A stretch of DNA of 64,000 nt from Anaerolineales bacterium (GTDB lineage Bacteria; Chloroflexota; Anaerolineae; 4572-78; J111): positions 868,001-932,000 of the forward strand of contig JABTUK010000004.1 in the NCBI GenBank assembly GCA_015075405.1. The letters run 5' to 3'. Positions 16,164 through 24,601 of this stretch are shown here, piece after piece; within the stretch, counting starts at the first letter, position 1; each line of letters starts with the position of its first letter. The translations under genes and the position numbers were made by a program. The notes beneath the pieces are model-generated. The model saw only the letters and a program-made list of their open reading frames with translations, made no database searches and was not told where the DNA came from.

Positions 16164-16844
16164 TTAGCCCTCCCGCAGCACATAGCCAACCCCGCGCACG
16201 GTATGGATCAGACGCGGTTCGCCGTTGGCTTCAATTTTTTTACGCAGATAGCCCACGTAAACCTCCAGCACATTGTCTTCGCCGCCAAAGTCGTAGCTCC
16301 AGATCTCTTCCAGAATCCGGTCGCGCACCAGCACCTGGCGTGGATAGCGCATAAACAAATGCAGCAGTTCAAACTCTTTGGGCGTCAGCTCAAACTGGCG
16401 GCTGCCGCGCCGGGTTTCGCGAGTGACCGGGTCGAGCGAGAGGTCGGCGTAGGTCAGGGTTGTTTCGGTCAGGGTGAACTTAGCCCGCCGCAACAGCGCC
16501 CGCAGTCGGGCCAACAGTTCAGAAGGGGCAAACGGCTTGACCAGATAATCATCGGCCCCCTGATCCAGGCCAACTACCCGATCTTCAATCGCATCGCGCG
16601 CGGTCAGCATCAACACCGGAATATCGGCCCGCTCGACGCGCAGCCGTTTCAGCAGTTCCAGACCGTCCAGTTCGGGCATCATCCAATCGAGCACAATCAG
16701 ATCGGGCGACTGTGTTTCCATTTTAGCCAGCGCCTCCCGGCCCGTGCTGGCGGTGATAACCGCAAATCCTTCATACACCAGGGTGCGGCGCACCATCTTA
16801 AGTAATTTCTGATCGTCGTCGGCGACCAAGATTGTAGCAGCCAT
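16164..16844 (-). CDS. OmpR/PhoB-family response regulator
   Basis: A 226-residue regulator. The receiver domain has ILVADDDQKLLKM (acidic pocket), LIVLDWMMPELDG with the phospho-accepting Asp at about residue 52, LMLTARD, and VKPFAPSELLAR with the conserved Lys. The winged-helix domain has FELTPKEFELLHLFMRYP and VEVYVGYLRKKIE-like OmpR signatures. ATG 16844 is chosen because GAGG is placed correctly; two starts further upstream lack proper spacing. It is the first gene of the two-gene operon with the kinase. Its promoter region contains five words in exact 11-nt phase, as expected for head-to-tail binding by this family, which suggests autoregulation. Confidence 0.93.
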   Translation of the reverse strand: MAATILVADDDQKLLKMVRRTLVYEGFAVITASTGREALAKMETQSPDLIVLDWMMPELDGLELLKRLRVERADIPVLMLTARDAIEDRVVGLDQGADDYLVKPFAPSELLARLRALLRRAKFTLTETTLTYADLSLDPVTRETRRGSRQFELTPKEFELLHLFMRYPRQVLVRDRILEEIWSYDFGGEDNVLEVYVGYLRKKIEANGEPRLIHTVRGVGYVLREG

Positions 16845-16873
16845 GTCCATCCTCAAACAAAACGCTTGCTGAA

Positions 16874-16902
16874 ATTATAGCGATACCGATGATTTCTGTC
16901 TA
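16874..16902 (-). promoter_or_regulatory. Promoter of the two-component operon
   Basis: On the minus strand there is TAGACA (16897-16902), a 17-nt spacer and TATAAT (16874-16879). A transcript would start near 16867, some 20 bases before the start codon. Confidence 0.7.
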
Positions 16903-16931
16903 TCCCCTCAATGGTAGTATTCCACATCTAG

Positions 16932-16980
16932 CTGAGGAAATACTGAGTAGAAGCTGAAAAAACACTAAGAAAACCCTCAG
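16932..16980 (-). promoter_or_regulatory. Five 11-nt phased CTCAG-type words upstream of the response regulator
   Basis: On the plus strand CTGAG, CTGAG, CTGAA, CTAAG and CTCAG begin at 16932, 16943, 16954, 16965 and 16976, exactly 11 nt apart. Read on the minus strand the first four are CTCAG/TTCAG/CTTAG words. The block is about 65-115 bp upstream of the regulator's transcript start. Tandem 11-nt phasing is the known binding mode of OmpR/PhoB dimers; assignment to this regulator is inference. Confidence 0.65.
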
Positions 16981-17051
16981 GCTCATAAAATCTGCCAAAG
17001 TTTTCCATAAATTCTCCATAATTGAGGGGGATAATTGACTCAGGAGAAGTT

Positions 17052-17105
17052 CTCAGCATCTTCTCAGGAATCTCTTGGTTAATTTTTAGGTAGAGTAGTT
17101 AGAAT
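17052..17105 (+). promoter_or_regulatory. 11-nt phased operator plus -10 box before the M23 peptidase gene
   Basis: CTCAG, CTCAG, CTTGG and TTTAG start at 17052, 17063, 17074 and 17085. A -10-like TAGAAT follows at 17100-17105, ten bases after the last word. That spacing matches Pho-box activated promoters, where the operator replaces the -35. Confidence 0.6.
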
Positions 17106-17121
17106 AGGCGTATTGGTCCAA

Positions 17122-17170
17122 GAGGCGATGAGGCGAGAAAAATTTTCGCCTCACGCGTCATCGCATCATC
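17122..17170. repeat. Short-unit hairpin in the M23 gene leader
   Basis: GAGGCGAT and GAGGCGA units, then a GAAAAATTTTC centre, then GCCTCAC and GCGTCATC units. The arms are complementary and the element lies about 30 bp before ATG 17200. Confidence 0.7.
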
Positions 17171-17199
17171 ATTGCAGCTTTGAAAAATCCGGGGGAAGA

Positions 17200-18990
17200 A
17201 TGTCTCTTAAATTTTTGCCGACACGCTTTATTTTGGTTTTAACTGCGAGTTTGACCATCCTGGTGGTGAGTAGTCAACTGTTTTCAGCCACGCCGCTGGC
17301 CGCGCAGGAGGAAACCACAACCCAGACCACCCTTGTTTCACTGGAGCGGCCCTTTCAACTGCCCTTTGCCGAGCCGCCCGGTCCTGACACCTGGCTGCCG
17401 GCCCAGCCTTACGGCAACACTACTGGGGCGTACCGGCAGCGTTTTACCACGTATGGCGCGTCGGGCGGCATCCACTTTGGGGTAGATTTATCCGCCCCGT
17501 GCGGCACCGAAGCGGTGGCAATGGCCGATGGCATCGTTTTTGCGATAGATGGACCGTTTGGCTCACCCCCGCACAACCTGATGATAGACCACCCCCAATT
17601 GGGCTATGCTTCGATGTACGGCCATCTGCTGCAAGCCCCCGATCTGCTGCCGGGGCAGGTGGTCAAACAGGGCCAGGTTGTCGCCCTGACCGGCGATACC
17701 GCCGAAACATGCTACGGGCGGCCCCATTTGCACCTGGAAATCCGCGATCTGAGCCATGTGACCAAGTACAATCCGGCCCTACTTATCAATGCCAACTGGC
17801 ACAACCTTAACTTAATCGGCAGCACGTCCCGCGACTTTGCCCGCAACCTGGAAGCGCCGCGCCAGTGGCAATCGCTGTATGACCAGCCTGAAGCCCGCAC
17901 CGGCGGCCCGATCATCAATGATTTTGCCTATGTCTGGCCGTTTGACTGGCGCAAAAAGGAAAGCACCCTGTCGCTCACGCCGCTTAGCCTGGTAGTTTCT
18001 GCTTCAACTGAAGCCCAACCCACCCAACCCGGTCCGCTGGCTACCTCGCCCGCAGGCCGCCAGATTATGGGCGGCGACTGCTGCACCCAACCCTATTGGA
18101 ATAAAGATTCAAACCAGGTGCGCTTTCTCGACCGGCCCGATGCAAACAGCCCGCTCGGTATTTGGGGCGTGGACGCAAGCCAACCCGAAGCAGGTCCGCA
18201 ATTCATCACCGAGCGTTTGGGCATTTACAGCCCTAACAACGCCTATCTCGCCTACCCCGACCAGAGCAAAGGGGTGACGGTCATCGAGCGCCTGGCCGAC
18301 GGTCAAACCTGGGAAATTGACACCCAGGAACGCAGCCCCAATTTTACCCCCGACAGCCAAGGCATCATGTGGACGGCTTATGACGACGACGCCCCCAGCG
18401 ACAACCGCGAGGAAACCATCTGGCTGGCTAAGGTTGACGGCAGCAATCCGCGTGTTCTGCTCAAAGACCGCCGCAGTGATCCTGTCACCTGGCTGGCCGA
18501 TGACAAACTGCTCATGGTCCGGCGGGTTCCCGGCAGTTCCGACCAAACCTTGTTTACGCTGTCTCTCACCGATGGCCGCCAGACCGAACTGCTCCAGCTT
18601 CCCCAGATGCGCAGCCTGGCCTTGAGCAACGACCGGCGGTATCTGGTTTATTATGTCAGTCTGCAATCGGACAGCAGCAAAAATGGGACCTGGCTGCTGG
18701 ATTTGCAAAGCGCCAAACCGCAGCCTAAAAAATTGCCGTTTTTTGGCGCGTACCGCTGGCGCGACAATGAACGCCTGATCTACGTACCCCTGGACCCCAA
18801 TGCCAGCGAGCATACCTTCTTTGAATACAACGCCCGTACCGGCCAAAGCCGGCCCCTTTTTCCAGGCGGAACCGGGCTAACCATTGCCAACAATGATTGG
18901 CGTATCTCCCCCGATGGGACCAAGATTGTCCTGGTAGCCGCCAGCGGCGTTAAGCTGGATGGTCTCTGGGTGCTTGACATTAAGAATTAA
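17200..18990 (+). CDS. Exported M23 (LytM-type) peptidase with PD40/TolB-like propeller
   Basis: A 596-residue exported protein with a signal peptide (to about residue 37, PLAA-QEE). The M23 domain is at about 80-190: GIHFGVDLS gives the first His and Asp zinc ligands and GRPHLHLEIRD gives HxH. These peptidases cut cell-wall cross-links or, if degenerate, activate amidases; here all ligands are present. Residues about 290-596 hold WD40/PD40-like blades (SPNFTPDSQGIMW, WRISPDGTKIVLV) like TolB or the propeller of S9 peptidases. ATG 17200 is chosen for GGGGGAAG upstream; the longer frame runs through the leader hairpin. An 11-nt phased operator suggests control by the adjacent two-component system. 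Confidence 0.85.
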   Translation: MSLKFLPTRFILVLTASLTILVVSSQLFSATPLAAQEETTTQTTLVSLERPFQLPFAEPPGPDTWLPAQPYGNTTGAYRQRFTTYGASGGIHFGVDLSAPCGTEAVAMADGIVFAIDGPFGSPPHNLMIDHPQLGYASMYGHLLQAPDLLPGQVVKQGQVVALTGDTAETCYGRPHLHLEIRDLSHVTKYNPALLINANWHNLNLIGSTSRDFARNLEAPRQWQSLYDQPEARTGGPIINDFAYVWPFDWRKKESTLSLTPLSLVVSASTEAQPTQPGPLATSPAGRQIMGGDCCTQPYWNKDSNQVRFLDRPDANSPLGIWGVDASQPEAGPQFITERLGIYSPNNAYLAYPDQSKGVTVIERLADGQTWEIDTQERSPNFTPDSQGIMWTAYDDDAPSDNREETIWLAKVDGSNPRVLLKDRRSDPVTWLADDKLLMVRRVPGSSDQTLFTLSLTDGRQTELLQLPQMRSLALSNDRRYLVYYVSLQSDSSKNGTWLLDLQSAKPQPKKLPFFGAYRWRDNERLIYVPLDPNASEHTFFEYNARTGQSRPLFPGGTGLTIANNDWRISPDGTKIVLVAASGVKLDGLWVLDIKN

Positions 18991-18991
18991 A

Positions 18992-19146
18992 CTCAAGTTG
19001 CCACCTTTCCGCCGCAGGCATCCTGAGTAGCCCTGCGACCGAAGGGAGTGGGTGTATCGAAGGGTGTCTGTGGCGGAAAATCACCCTTCGATACGCGCTG
19101 ATGCGCACTCAGGATGATTTTCCACCGCTGGGCGGTAACTTGAGAT
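18992..19146. repeat. Nested palindromic element, family C (ATCCTGAGTAG), copy 1
   Basis: The outer ends CTCAAGTTGCCACC and GGCGGTAACTTGAG are inverted. Inside are CATCCTGAGTAG and CTCAGGATG, and TATCGAAGGGTG against CACCCTTCGATA. A relative lies at 31984-32112 and a short fragment at about 60896-60917. Its right end contributes the -35 hexamer of the ABC exporter promoter. Confidence 0.75.
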
Positions 19147-19168
19147 AAGATTAAAGAGAAAGTATAGG
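19140..19168 (+). promoter_or_regulatory. Promoter of the MacB-like exporter operon
   Basis: TTGAGA (19140-19145), a 17-nt spacer and TATAGG (19163-19168). The transcript would start within about five bases of ATG 19180, so the first gene may be nearly leaderless. No Shine-Dalgarno motif is visible there. Confidence 0.5.
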
Positions 19169-19179
19169 CAGCTAAAAGT

Positions 19180-19923
19180 ATGATCTCTACCGCTCAACCC
19201 TTCATCGAAATCGAAGCGATGACCAAGATTTATCAGATGGGCGATATCCAGGTTCACGCCCTACGCGGAGTCACCCTGACGGTGCAGCCGGGTGAGTATA
19301 TGGCGATTATGGGCGCCAGCGGGTCGGGCAAAAGCACGCTGATGAATATGATCGGCCTGCTCGACCGGCCAACAACAGGCAGTTATAAAATCCGGGGCGT
19401 CGAAGCGAGCCAGATGAGCAAAGACCGGCTGGCCGACCTACGCAATAAAGAAATTGGCTTTGTTTTTCAGCAGTTCAATTTGCTGCCCCGCGTCAGCGCC
19501 CGTCGCCAGGTGGAGCTGCCGCTTTTTTATGCCGGTCTCTCCGGCCGCAAAAGCCGTGAACGGGCCATGGCCGCGCTGGAACGGGTTGGCCTGGCCGACC
19601 GGTCCCATCATCGCCCCGACGAATTGTCGGGCGGACAGCAGCAGCGGGTGGCCATCGCCCGCGCTCTGGTCAACCAGCCCGGCTTGCTGCTGGCCGATGA
19701 ACCCACTGGCGCCCTCGATACCAAAACCGGGGCGGAAGTGTTAGCCCTGTTTGAGGAGTTACACACCCAGGGAATGACCATCATCCTCATCACCCACGAT
19801 CCCAACGTGGCCCGGCGAGCCAAACGGGTTGTGACCTTGAGCGACGGCCTGGTAATCAGCGATCAGTCCAATGGGCATCAGGCCGTTCAACACGCCGTGG
19901 AGCTGGTCTATGAAAGTCATTAA
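19180..19923 (+). CDS. ABC transporter ATPase, MacB/LolD type
   Basis: A 247-residue ATPase with Walker A GASGSGKST at about residue 46, Q-loop VFQQFNLL, signature LSGGQQQRVAIARAL, Walker B LLLADEPTGALD and H-loop LITHDPNVA. The sequence fits the lipoprotein/macrolide export subfamily. It powers the FtsX-type permease encoded downstream, whose start codon (19910) overlaps its 3' end by 14 bases. The third gene encodes an HlyD-like adaptor, so the set forms a MacA-MacB-like exporter with the ATPase and permease as separate chains. ATG 19180 follows its promoter closely. Confidence 0.95.
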   Translation: MISTAQPFIEIEAMTKIYQMGDIQVHALRGVTLTVQPGEYMAIMGASGSGKSTLMNMIGLLDRPTTGSYKIRGVEASQMSKDRLADLRNKEIGFVFQQFNLLPRVSARRQVELPLFYAGLSGRKSRERAMAALERVGLADRSHHRPDELSGGQQQRVAIARALVNQPGLLLADEPTGALDTKTGAEVLALFEELHTQGMTIILITHDPNVARRAKRVVTLSDGLVISDQSNGHQAVQHAVELVYESH

Positions 19924-21154
19924 ATATTTTCAGGTAGCCCTCGAAAGCATTACCGCCCACAAGCTGCGGGCCATTCTGACCATGCTCGGTATCATTATCG
20001 GGGTGGCGGCCGTGCTGGTTACGATGGGCATTGGGCGAGGAGCGGCAGCCAATATCACCAGCCGGATTCAAAGCCAGGGGACCAATCTGCTCTCGATCAG
20101 CCCGGGGGCCAGCAGCAGCGGCGGCGTCAGCGGCGAGAGTGGCTCGGCCGGCACCCTGACCATCGCCGATGCTCACACGCTGATGAACCGGGCGCTGCAT
20201 CCGGCGGTGGAAATGGTAGCTCCAGAATACGGGGCAAATGCGCAATTGGTGTACGGCAGCAAAAACAGCCGCAGTCAAGTAACCGGTGTAACGACCGCCC
20301 AGGTGACGGTACGTAATCTGACGGTCGCTTCGGGCCGCTTTCTAACCGAGGAGGAAATCCAAAATCAAAGCCAGGTCGTTGTGCTCGGTTCGGAATTGGC
20401 CGGCGATCTGTTTGAAGCCGAGAACCCGGTCGGGCTGAGTGTGCGGATCAATGCCCAGCCGTTTCAGGTGGTCGGCGTGTTGGCCAGGAGCGGCGGCTTT
20501 GGCCGCAACACCCCCGACGAGCAGGCCTATGTGCCCATTGGCCTGGCCCAGGGCCGCTTGTTCAACGCGCCGCGCTACCGAGGTGAGTATACCGTCACCG
20601 CCATCAGCGTCCAGGCGGCCTCAGCCGAGCAAGTGGACGCGGCCCAGCGGCAAATCGAAACGACCCTGCGCCTGCGCCACAACTTAAAAGCTAATGTGGA
20701 CAACGATTTTAACATCTTCAACCAGGCCTCACTGCTAGAAACCGCCTCTGACATTGCTCAAACGCTGACCGTTTTTCTGGGGGCAATTGGGGCCGTTAGT
20801 TTGATTGTCGGCGGGATTGGGATTATGAACATTATGCTGGTGTCCGTTACCGAGCGCACCCGCGAAATCGGGCTACGCAAAGCCATCGGCGCGCACGATC
20901 ACGACATCCTGCTGCAATTTCTGGTCGAAGCGCTGGTACTGTGCTTTCTGGGCGGGCTGATTGGGGTGGGCCTGGCCTTTGGTCTGGCCGCCCTCTTTGC
21001 CCAGATTCCCAGCTTTACTTTTACCGTTCTGATTCAACCCGATGCCCTGATGCTGGCCCTGGGCTTTAGCCTGCTCAGCGGCCTGATTTTTGGCATTTAC
21101 CCGGCCCTGCGCGCCACCCGCCTCGACCCCATCGAAGCCCTGCGCTCTGAATAG
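19910..21154 (+). CDS. MacB/FtsX-family ABC permease
   Basis: A 414-residue permease. The start ATG 19910 (MKVIKYFQVALESI) lies inside the ATPase gene. TM1 is at about residues 17-42, a MacB periplasmic-core-like domain spans about 43-275, and three helices follow at about 285-410. They contain the signatures VGGIGIMNIMLVSVTERTRE and IGLRKAIGAHDHDI. The C-terminus reads GIYPALRATRLDPIEALRSE, the classical MacB ending. It works with the ATPase and adaptor on either side to move substrate across the envelope. The substrate is unknown; macrolides, lipopeptides and siderophore-like compounds are possible for the family. Confidence 0.93.
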   Translation: MKVIKYFQVALESITAHKLRAILTMLGIIIGVAAVLVTMGIGRGAAANITSRIQSQGTNLLSISPGASSSGGVSGESGSAGTLTIADAHTLMNRALHPAVEMVAPEYGANAQLVYGSKNSRSQVTGVTTAQVTVRNLTVASGRFLTEEEIQNQSQVVVLGSELAGDLFEAENPVGLSVRINAQPFQVVGVLARSGGFGRNTPDEQAYVPIGLAQGRLFNAPRYRGEYTVTAISVQAASAEQVDAAQRQIETTLRLRHNLKANVDNDFNIFNQASLLETASDIAQTLTVFLGAIGAVSLIVGGIGIMNIMLVSVTERTREIGLRKAIGAHDHDILLQFLVEALVLCFLGGLIGVGLAFGLAALFAQIPSFTFTVLIQPDALMLALGFSLLSGLIFGIYPALRATRLDPIEALRSE

Positions 21155-21163
21155 GAGATATAG

Positions 21164-22759
21164 ATGAAAAGCAAGAAACTCTGGATTTCTTTGATTATCC
21201 TGCTCATAATGGGCGGAGCGGCCTTCTTTTTTCGGGATTCTTTGACCGCGTTGAGCGGTAGAAGCGGCAGCCGGGCGCAGGCCCAGGGCAACCAGCCTGA
21301 GGCGGCCAAACAAACCGTAGCCATCCGCCCGGCGACCGACATCAATCAGGTCAGCGCCGCCGGCAACATCGCTCTGTCCAGCCAGCAGGTGGCCGTGCTT
21401 CAAGCGGAAGGCGTGGTCAAGGAAGTGACGGTTAAACCGGGCGACACAGTCAAACAGGGGGATATTCTGGTGGTACTGGATGCGACCACGCTGGAACGAG
21501 CGGTGGAACGGGCCAAATTGAGCCTGGCGGTGAGCCAGAATCAATTGGCCCAACTCCAGGAACCGGCCTCAGAGGCCGACATCGCTGCTGCCCAGGCAAA
21601 CTTGGCCGCCAGCAAACAAGCCCTGGCCGAACTGCGAGCCGGCCCCACCCCCACCGAACTGGAAGCCGCCCAGATTGCGCTCGCTGCCGCCCAGGAAAGT
21701 TATCAAGAGTTAGTAAGCGGCTACAGCGAAGCCGAGTTGACCCAGATGGGCGCGGAACTGCACAAAGCTTATCTGACCTTGCAGCAGGCCCAAGAAGCTT
21801 ACAACAAAATTGCCTATCGCGGCGATGCCGGTCAAACTCAGCAGGCGATGGATTTGCAAACCGCCACCATTGACTACGACACAGCCAAAGCCGCCTTTGA
21901 TATTGCCAGCGAACCGGCCTCAGCCGCCGACATCCAAACCGCTTTGAAGAGCATCAAAGATGCCCAGGTTCAACTGGAGGCGCTTAAGGCCACCCGGGCG
22001 GAGATAGACTCCGCAGAAGCGCAGGTAATGGAGGCCGAGGCCAGCCTGGCCGCACTGCTCGAAGGCCCCAGCCAGGCCGAACTCGAAGCCGCCGAGTTAG
22101 CCATTGCCCAGAGCCAGCTCGATCTGGACGAAGCGCAAGCCAATCTGGCGCAGGCTTATCTGCGCGCCCCAACCGCTGGCTCGATTCTCTCGGTAGGCGT
22201 CGAAGTGGGCCAGCAGGCCACCAGCGGCCTTTCGGCTATCACCCTGGCCGACCTGACCAAGCTGGAACTACCGGTCTACGTGGCCGAAGTGGACATCAGC
22301 AAGGTCAAATTGGGCCAGCCGGTCAGTCTCAAGGTAGACGCCCTACCCGACCGGACCTTCAGCGGTGAAGTCAGCCGGATTGCGCCCACCAGCGCCGCCG
22401 ATAGCGGAGTAGTCAATTACGAGGTCACGATTCAACTGAAAGATTTAAAATCAGAAGACGGCGTGCTGCCCGGTATGACCGCGGTAGCGACGACACAGGG
22501 CGACAGCGCCGAGAACACCTGGCTGGTGCCCAGCAACTCACTGGTTGAGTTTGAGGGTGAAACTACGGTTGTGGTGATGCGCGACGGGCAGGAACGCCGG
22601 GTGACGGTGACGCCGGGCACGTCGCAAGGAGAGTGGACGGTGGTGCAGTCCGCCGAATTACAATCCGGCGACGAGGTTGTGGGCGAGGTCTCCTCATTTC
22701 TGAATGAGGATAACGGCCCCGGCGGCTTCCGGGGTCCTTTTGGCCCACCGCCTCGATAA
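21164..22759 (+). CDS. HlyD/MacA-family exporter adaptor
   Basis: A 531-residue membrane-anchored adaptor with an N-terminal signal anchor at about residues 5-23. The lipoyl-like half-motifs are VVKEVTVKPGDTVKQGDILVVLD and, after the hairpin, AYLRAPTAGSILSVGVEVGQ. Between them is a long Ala/Gln/Glu-rich coiled-coil hairpin (about 105-330) with tandem AAQANLAASKQAL-like heptads, longer than in E. coli MacA. Beta-barrel and membrane-proximal domains follow, with an acidic then Gly/Pro-rich tail (FRGPFGPPPR). GGAGATATAG precedes the ATG, nine bases after the permease stop. In a monoderm or atypical envelope it may act without a TolC partner. Confidence 0.9.
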   Translation: MKSKKLWISLIILLIMGGAAFFFRDSLTALSGRSGSRAQAQGNQPEAAKQTVAIRPATDINQVSAAGNIALSSQQVAVLQAEGVVKEVTVKPGDTVKQGDILVVLDATTLERAVERAKLSLAVSQNQLAQLQEPASEADIAAAQANLAASKQALAELRAGPTPTELEAAQIALAAAQESYQELVSGYSEAELTQMGAELHKAYLTLQQAQEAYNKIAYRGDAGQTQQAMDLQTATIDYDTAKAAFDIASEPASAADIQTALKSIKDAQVQLEALKATRAEIDSAEAQVMEAEASLAALLEGPSQAELEAAELAIAQSQLDLDEAQANLAQAYLRAPTAGSILSVGVEVGQQATSGLSAITLADLTKLELPVYVAEVDISKVKLGQPVSLKVDALPDRTFSGEVSRIAPTSAADSGVVNYEVTIQLKDLKSEDGVLPGMTAVATTQGDSAENTWLVPSNSLVEFEGETTVVVMRDGQERRVTVTPGTSQGEWTVVQSAELQSGDEVVGEVSSFLNEDNGPGGFRGPFGPPPR

Positions 22760-22775
22760 ATATCAGTCCTCTTAC

Positions 22776-22873
22776 GTCATTTCGAGGCTGAAAGCCGAGA
22801 AATCCTTGAGATCGTCGTTTGCAAACATGGGTTTGGAGGATTTCTCGCTCCCAACGTCGCTCGAAATGACATG
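22776..22873. repeat. Palindromic interspersed element, family A, copy 2
   Basis: GTCATTTCGA and TCGAAATGAC are the ends. The inner AGAAATCC and GGATTTCTCGCTCC are inverted, as in the copies at 4546 and 27206. Together with family B (22909-22955) and an ATCCGTGTGA array (23021-23050) it fills the 328-bp gap between genes; nothing else is seen there. Confidence 0.85.
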
Positions 22874-22908
22874 GGTGTGACCAAAATGAGTTGACGGTGG
22901 CAGGAAGT

Positions 22909-22955
22909 GGAGTCCAAACCTTGGTTTGGGGAAGCCAAAGCAAGCTTTGGACTCC
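22909..22955. repeat. Short palindrome, family B, copy 2 (expanded)
   Basis: GGAGTCCAAACC...GGTTTGG and AAGCCAAAGC...GCTTTGGACTCC nested together, related to the simple palindrome at 13678. Confidence 0.7.
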
Positions 22956-23020
22956 ATTTCCAACTCAAATTAAACACACCCAAATGACATAAATGGGTAG
23001 CCACAAATTTTTTAAATCAA

Positions 23021-23050
23021 ATCCGTGTGAATCTGTGTAAATCCGTGAGC
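23021..23050. repeat. 10-nt array (ATCCGTGTGA type)
   Basis: ATCCGTGTGA, ATCTGTGTAA and ATCCGTGAGC at exact 10-nt steps. It is followed by TATTCCTTATCCCGAA, words also found beside the array at 52244-52347. Confidence 0.75.
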
Positions 23051-23087
23051 TATTCCTTATCCCGAAGGTGGTAAATACGAGGTAACA

Positions 23088-24488
23088 ATGATGCGTAAAG
23101 CTTTTCACCCACTTCAGCCAATAGTGGCGCTGGCCCTGCTGCTTCTCCTGGCTGGCACAATCTTTGTGCCCCAGGCCGCCGCCCAGGATGGCAGTTCACC
23201 GCAGTTAACGGTCCTCGCTCCGGCGCTTCATATTCGCAGCGGCCCGGCTGTCCACTATCCACCTTTCGACACTTTGACTCAGGGAACAACGGTCGGCATT
23301 ATCGGCTACAACGCCGAGACCGGCTGGTGGCAAGTGGTTTCGAGATTTGGCAGCCCCGGTTGGGTCAGCGGCGATGCTGCGCTGGTCACTGTGAACGAGG
23401 CGGCAGTGGCGGCCTATATTTTCCCCGCCGCACCCCAAACTATCTCGCCTGCCTTCCAGCCCCTTCCTGCGGTTGGCATCATCGTCTTTCAGACAGCCAG
23501 TGGCGGCCCCATCTACGCTATCAATCAAGATGGTAGCAACCTGCGTTATCTGACCACTGGCCTGGACCCAGCCCTCTCCCCCGATGGGCAGTGGGTCGCC
23601 TTTACTCGCTGGGACAATCCCCAAATCGGCGCTTTGGGCAGTTTGTGGCTGATTAATGTTGACGGCAGCGGTGAGCGGCGGGTGATGGAAGGGGTCCACC
23701 AGCCAAAATCTCCCACCTGGTCGCCCGATGGCACGCAAGTAATTTTGACCATGACCTACGGCGAACATTTGACCACCACCCGCAAATGCAGCGGTCAGCG
23801 GCCCCCGCGCGGCGCTACCGATATAACGGTGAAGGTTGAAGGCAAAGATGACGTGGTGTATTGTTACACCCTCTTGCCTGATCCGTATTGGGGCTTGCGG
23901 CGGGTCAACGTCGCTTCCGGGCAGTTTGAAGACTTGAATTACGACACTGATTCTATCTCCCCCACCTGGGACCCGGCCAACCCGGCCCGGCTGGTTTACG
24001 ATGGCGGCTGGGGGCTGGTCAGCCTGGATTTGAGCCAGGGCAAAAGCGCGCTGCTGACCACCGATACACAGGACCGTTCGCCCGTTTTCTCCCCCGATGG
24101 CAGCAAGATTGCCGTTACCTACCGCCAGGATGACCACTGGGAAATCCACGTTCTGAACGCCTGGTGCGCCAGCCCGGCAGCAGAGTGCGCCGGTGGGCGT
24201 GTCCGGCTGACCGAGTCCTCGTATTTGACCTGGGTGCAGCAGGAACTCAACGGCCAAATGCCACGTTCTTACAATAATGCCTCCCCCGCCTGGTCGCCCG
24301 ACGGCTCGCAAATTGCCTTTTTGACCGACCGGACCGGCCAGTGGGAAATCTGGGTAATGGATGCGGTCTGCGCCGGCCCCGATACTGGCTGTGGCAGCAA
24401 CCAGCGGCTGCTGTTTCCCGCCGGAACTCTGGCCGGGATTCCACTGCAATACAATGGGGTAGATGAGCGGGTTTTGTCGTGGCGCTGA
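23088..24488 (+). CDS. Exported SH3-domain protein with PD40/TolB-like propeller
   Basis: A 466-residue exported protein. The signal peptide ends near residue 35 (AAAQ-DGSS). Residues about 40-105 form a bacterial SH3 domain (LHIRSGPAVHYPPFDTL, WWQVVSRFGSPGWVSG), which commonly binds wall peptides. Residues about 130-466 carry PD40 repeats with repeated SPDG motifs (PALSPDGQWVAF, PTWSPDGTQVIL, PVFSPDGSKIAV, PAWSPDGSQIAF). Two Cys pairs (CASPAAEC and CAGPDTGC) could form disulfides. GAGGTAAC precedes ATG 23088 and 23091. It probably has a wall-associated binding or scaffold role; no catalytic residues are visible. Confidence 0.8.
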   Translation: MMRKAFHPLQPIVALALLLLLAGTIFVPQAAAQDGSSPQLTVLAPALHIRSGPAVHYPPFDTLTQGTTVGIIGYNAETGWWQVVSRFGSPGWVSGDAALVTVNEAAVAAYIFPAAPQTISPAFQPLPAVGIIVFQTASGGPIYAINQDGSNLRYLTTGLDPALSPDGQWVAFTRWDNPQIGALGSLWLINVDGSGERRVMEGVHQPKSPTWSPDGTQVILTMTYGEHLTTTRKCSGQRPPRGATDITVKVEGKDDVVYCYTLLPDPYWGLRRVNVASGQFEDLNYDTDSISPTWDPANPARLVYDGGWGLVSLDLSQGKSALLTTDTQDRSPVFSPDGSKIAVTYRQDDHWEIHVLNAWCASPAAECAGGRVRLTESSYLTWVQQELNGQMPRSYNNASPAWSPDGSQIAFLTDRTGQWEIWVMDAVCAGPDTGCGSNQRLLFPAGTLAGIPLQYNGVDERVLSWR

Positions 24489-24497
24489 GTTTGAACT

Positions 24498-24551
24498 CTC
24501 AGCCTTTTCTCAGGCTCCTTTTAAGGAATTTTTAAGCTTGTAGCTTACCAT
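24498..24551 (+). promoter_or_regulatory. 11-12-nt phased operator plus -10 box
   Basis: CTCAG at 24498 and 24509, then TTAAG at 24521 and 24532. Steps are 11, 12 and 11 nt. A -10-like TACCAT follows at 24546, about nine bases after the last word. It faces the dienelactone-hydrolase-like lipoprotein gene and resembles the site before the M23 gene. Confidence 0.5.
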
Positions 24552-24601
24552 TACCGGCATAACCGTCTATTTCATAAAAATAGAAAAGATGTGTTCAATT
24601 T

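Noticed and set aside
23205..24449. 414-codon antisense frame opposite the SH3-PD40 gene
   Set aside because: No recognisable motifs; the plus strand has a signal peptide, SH3 domain and repeated SPDG motifs.
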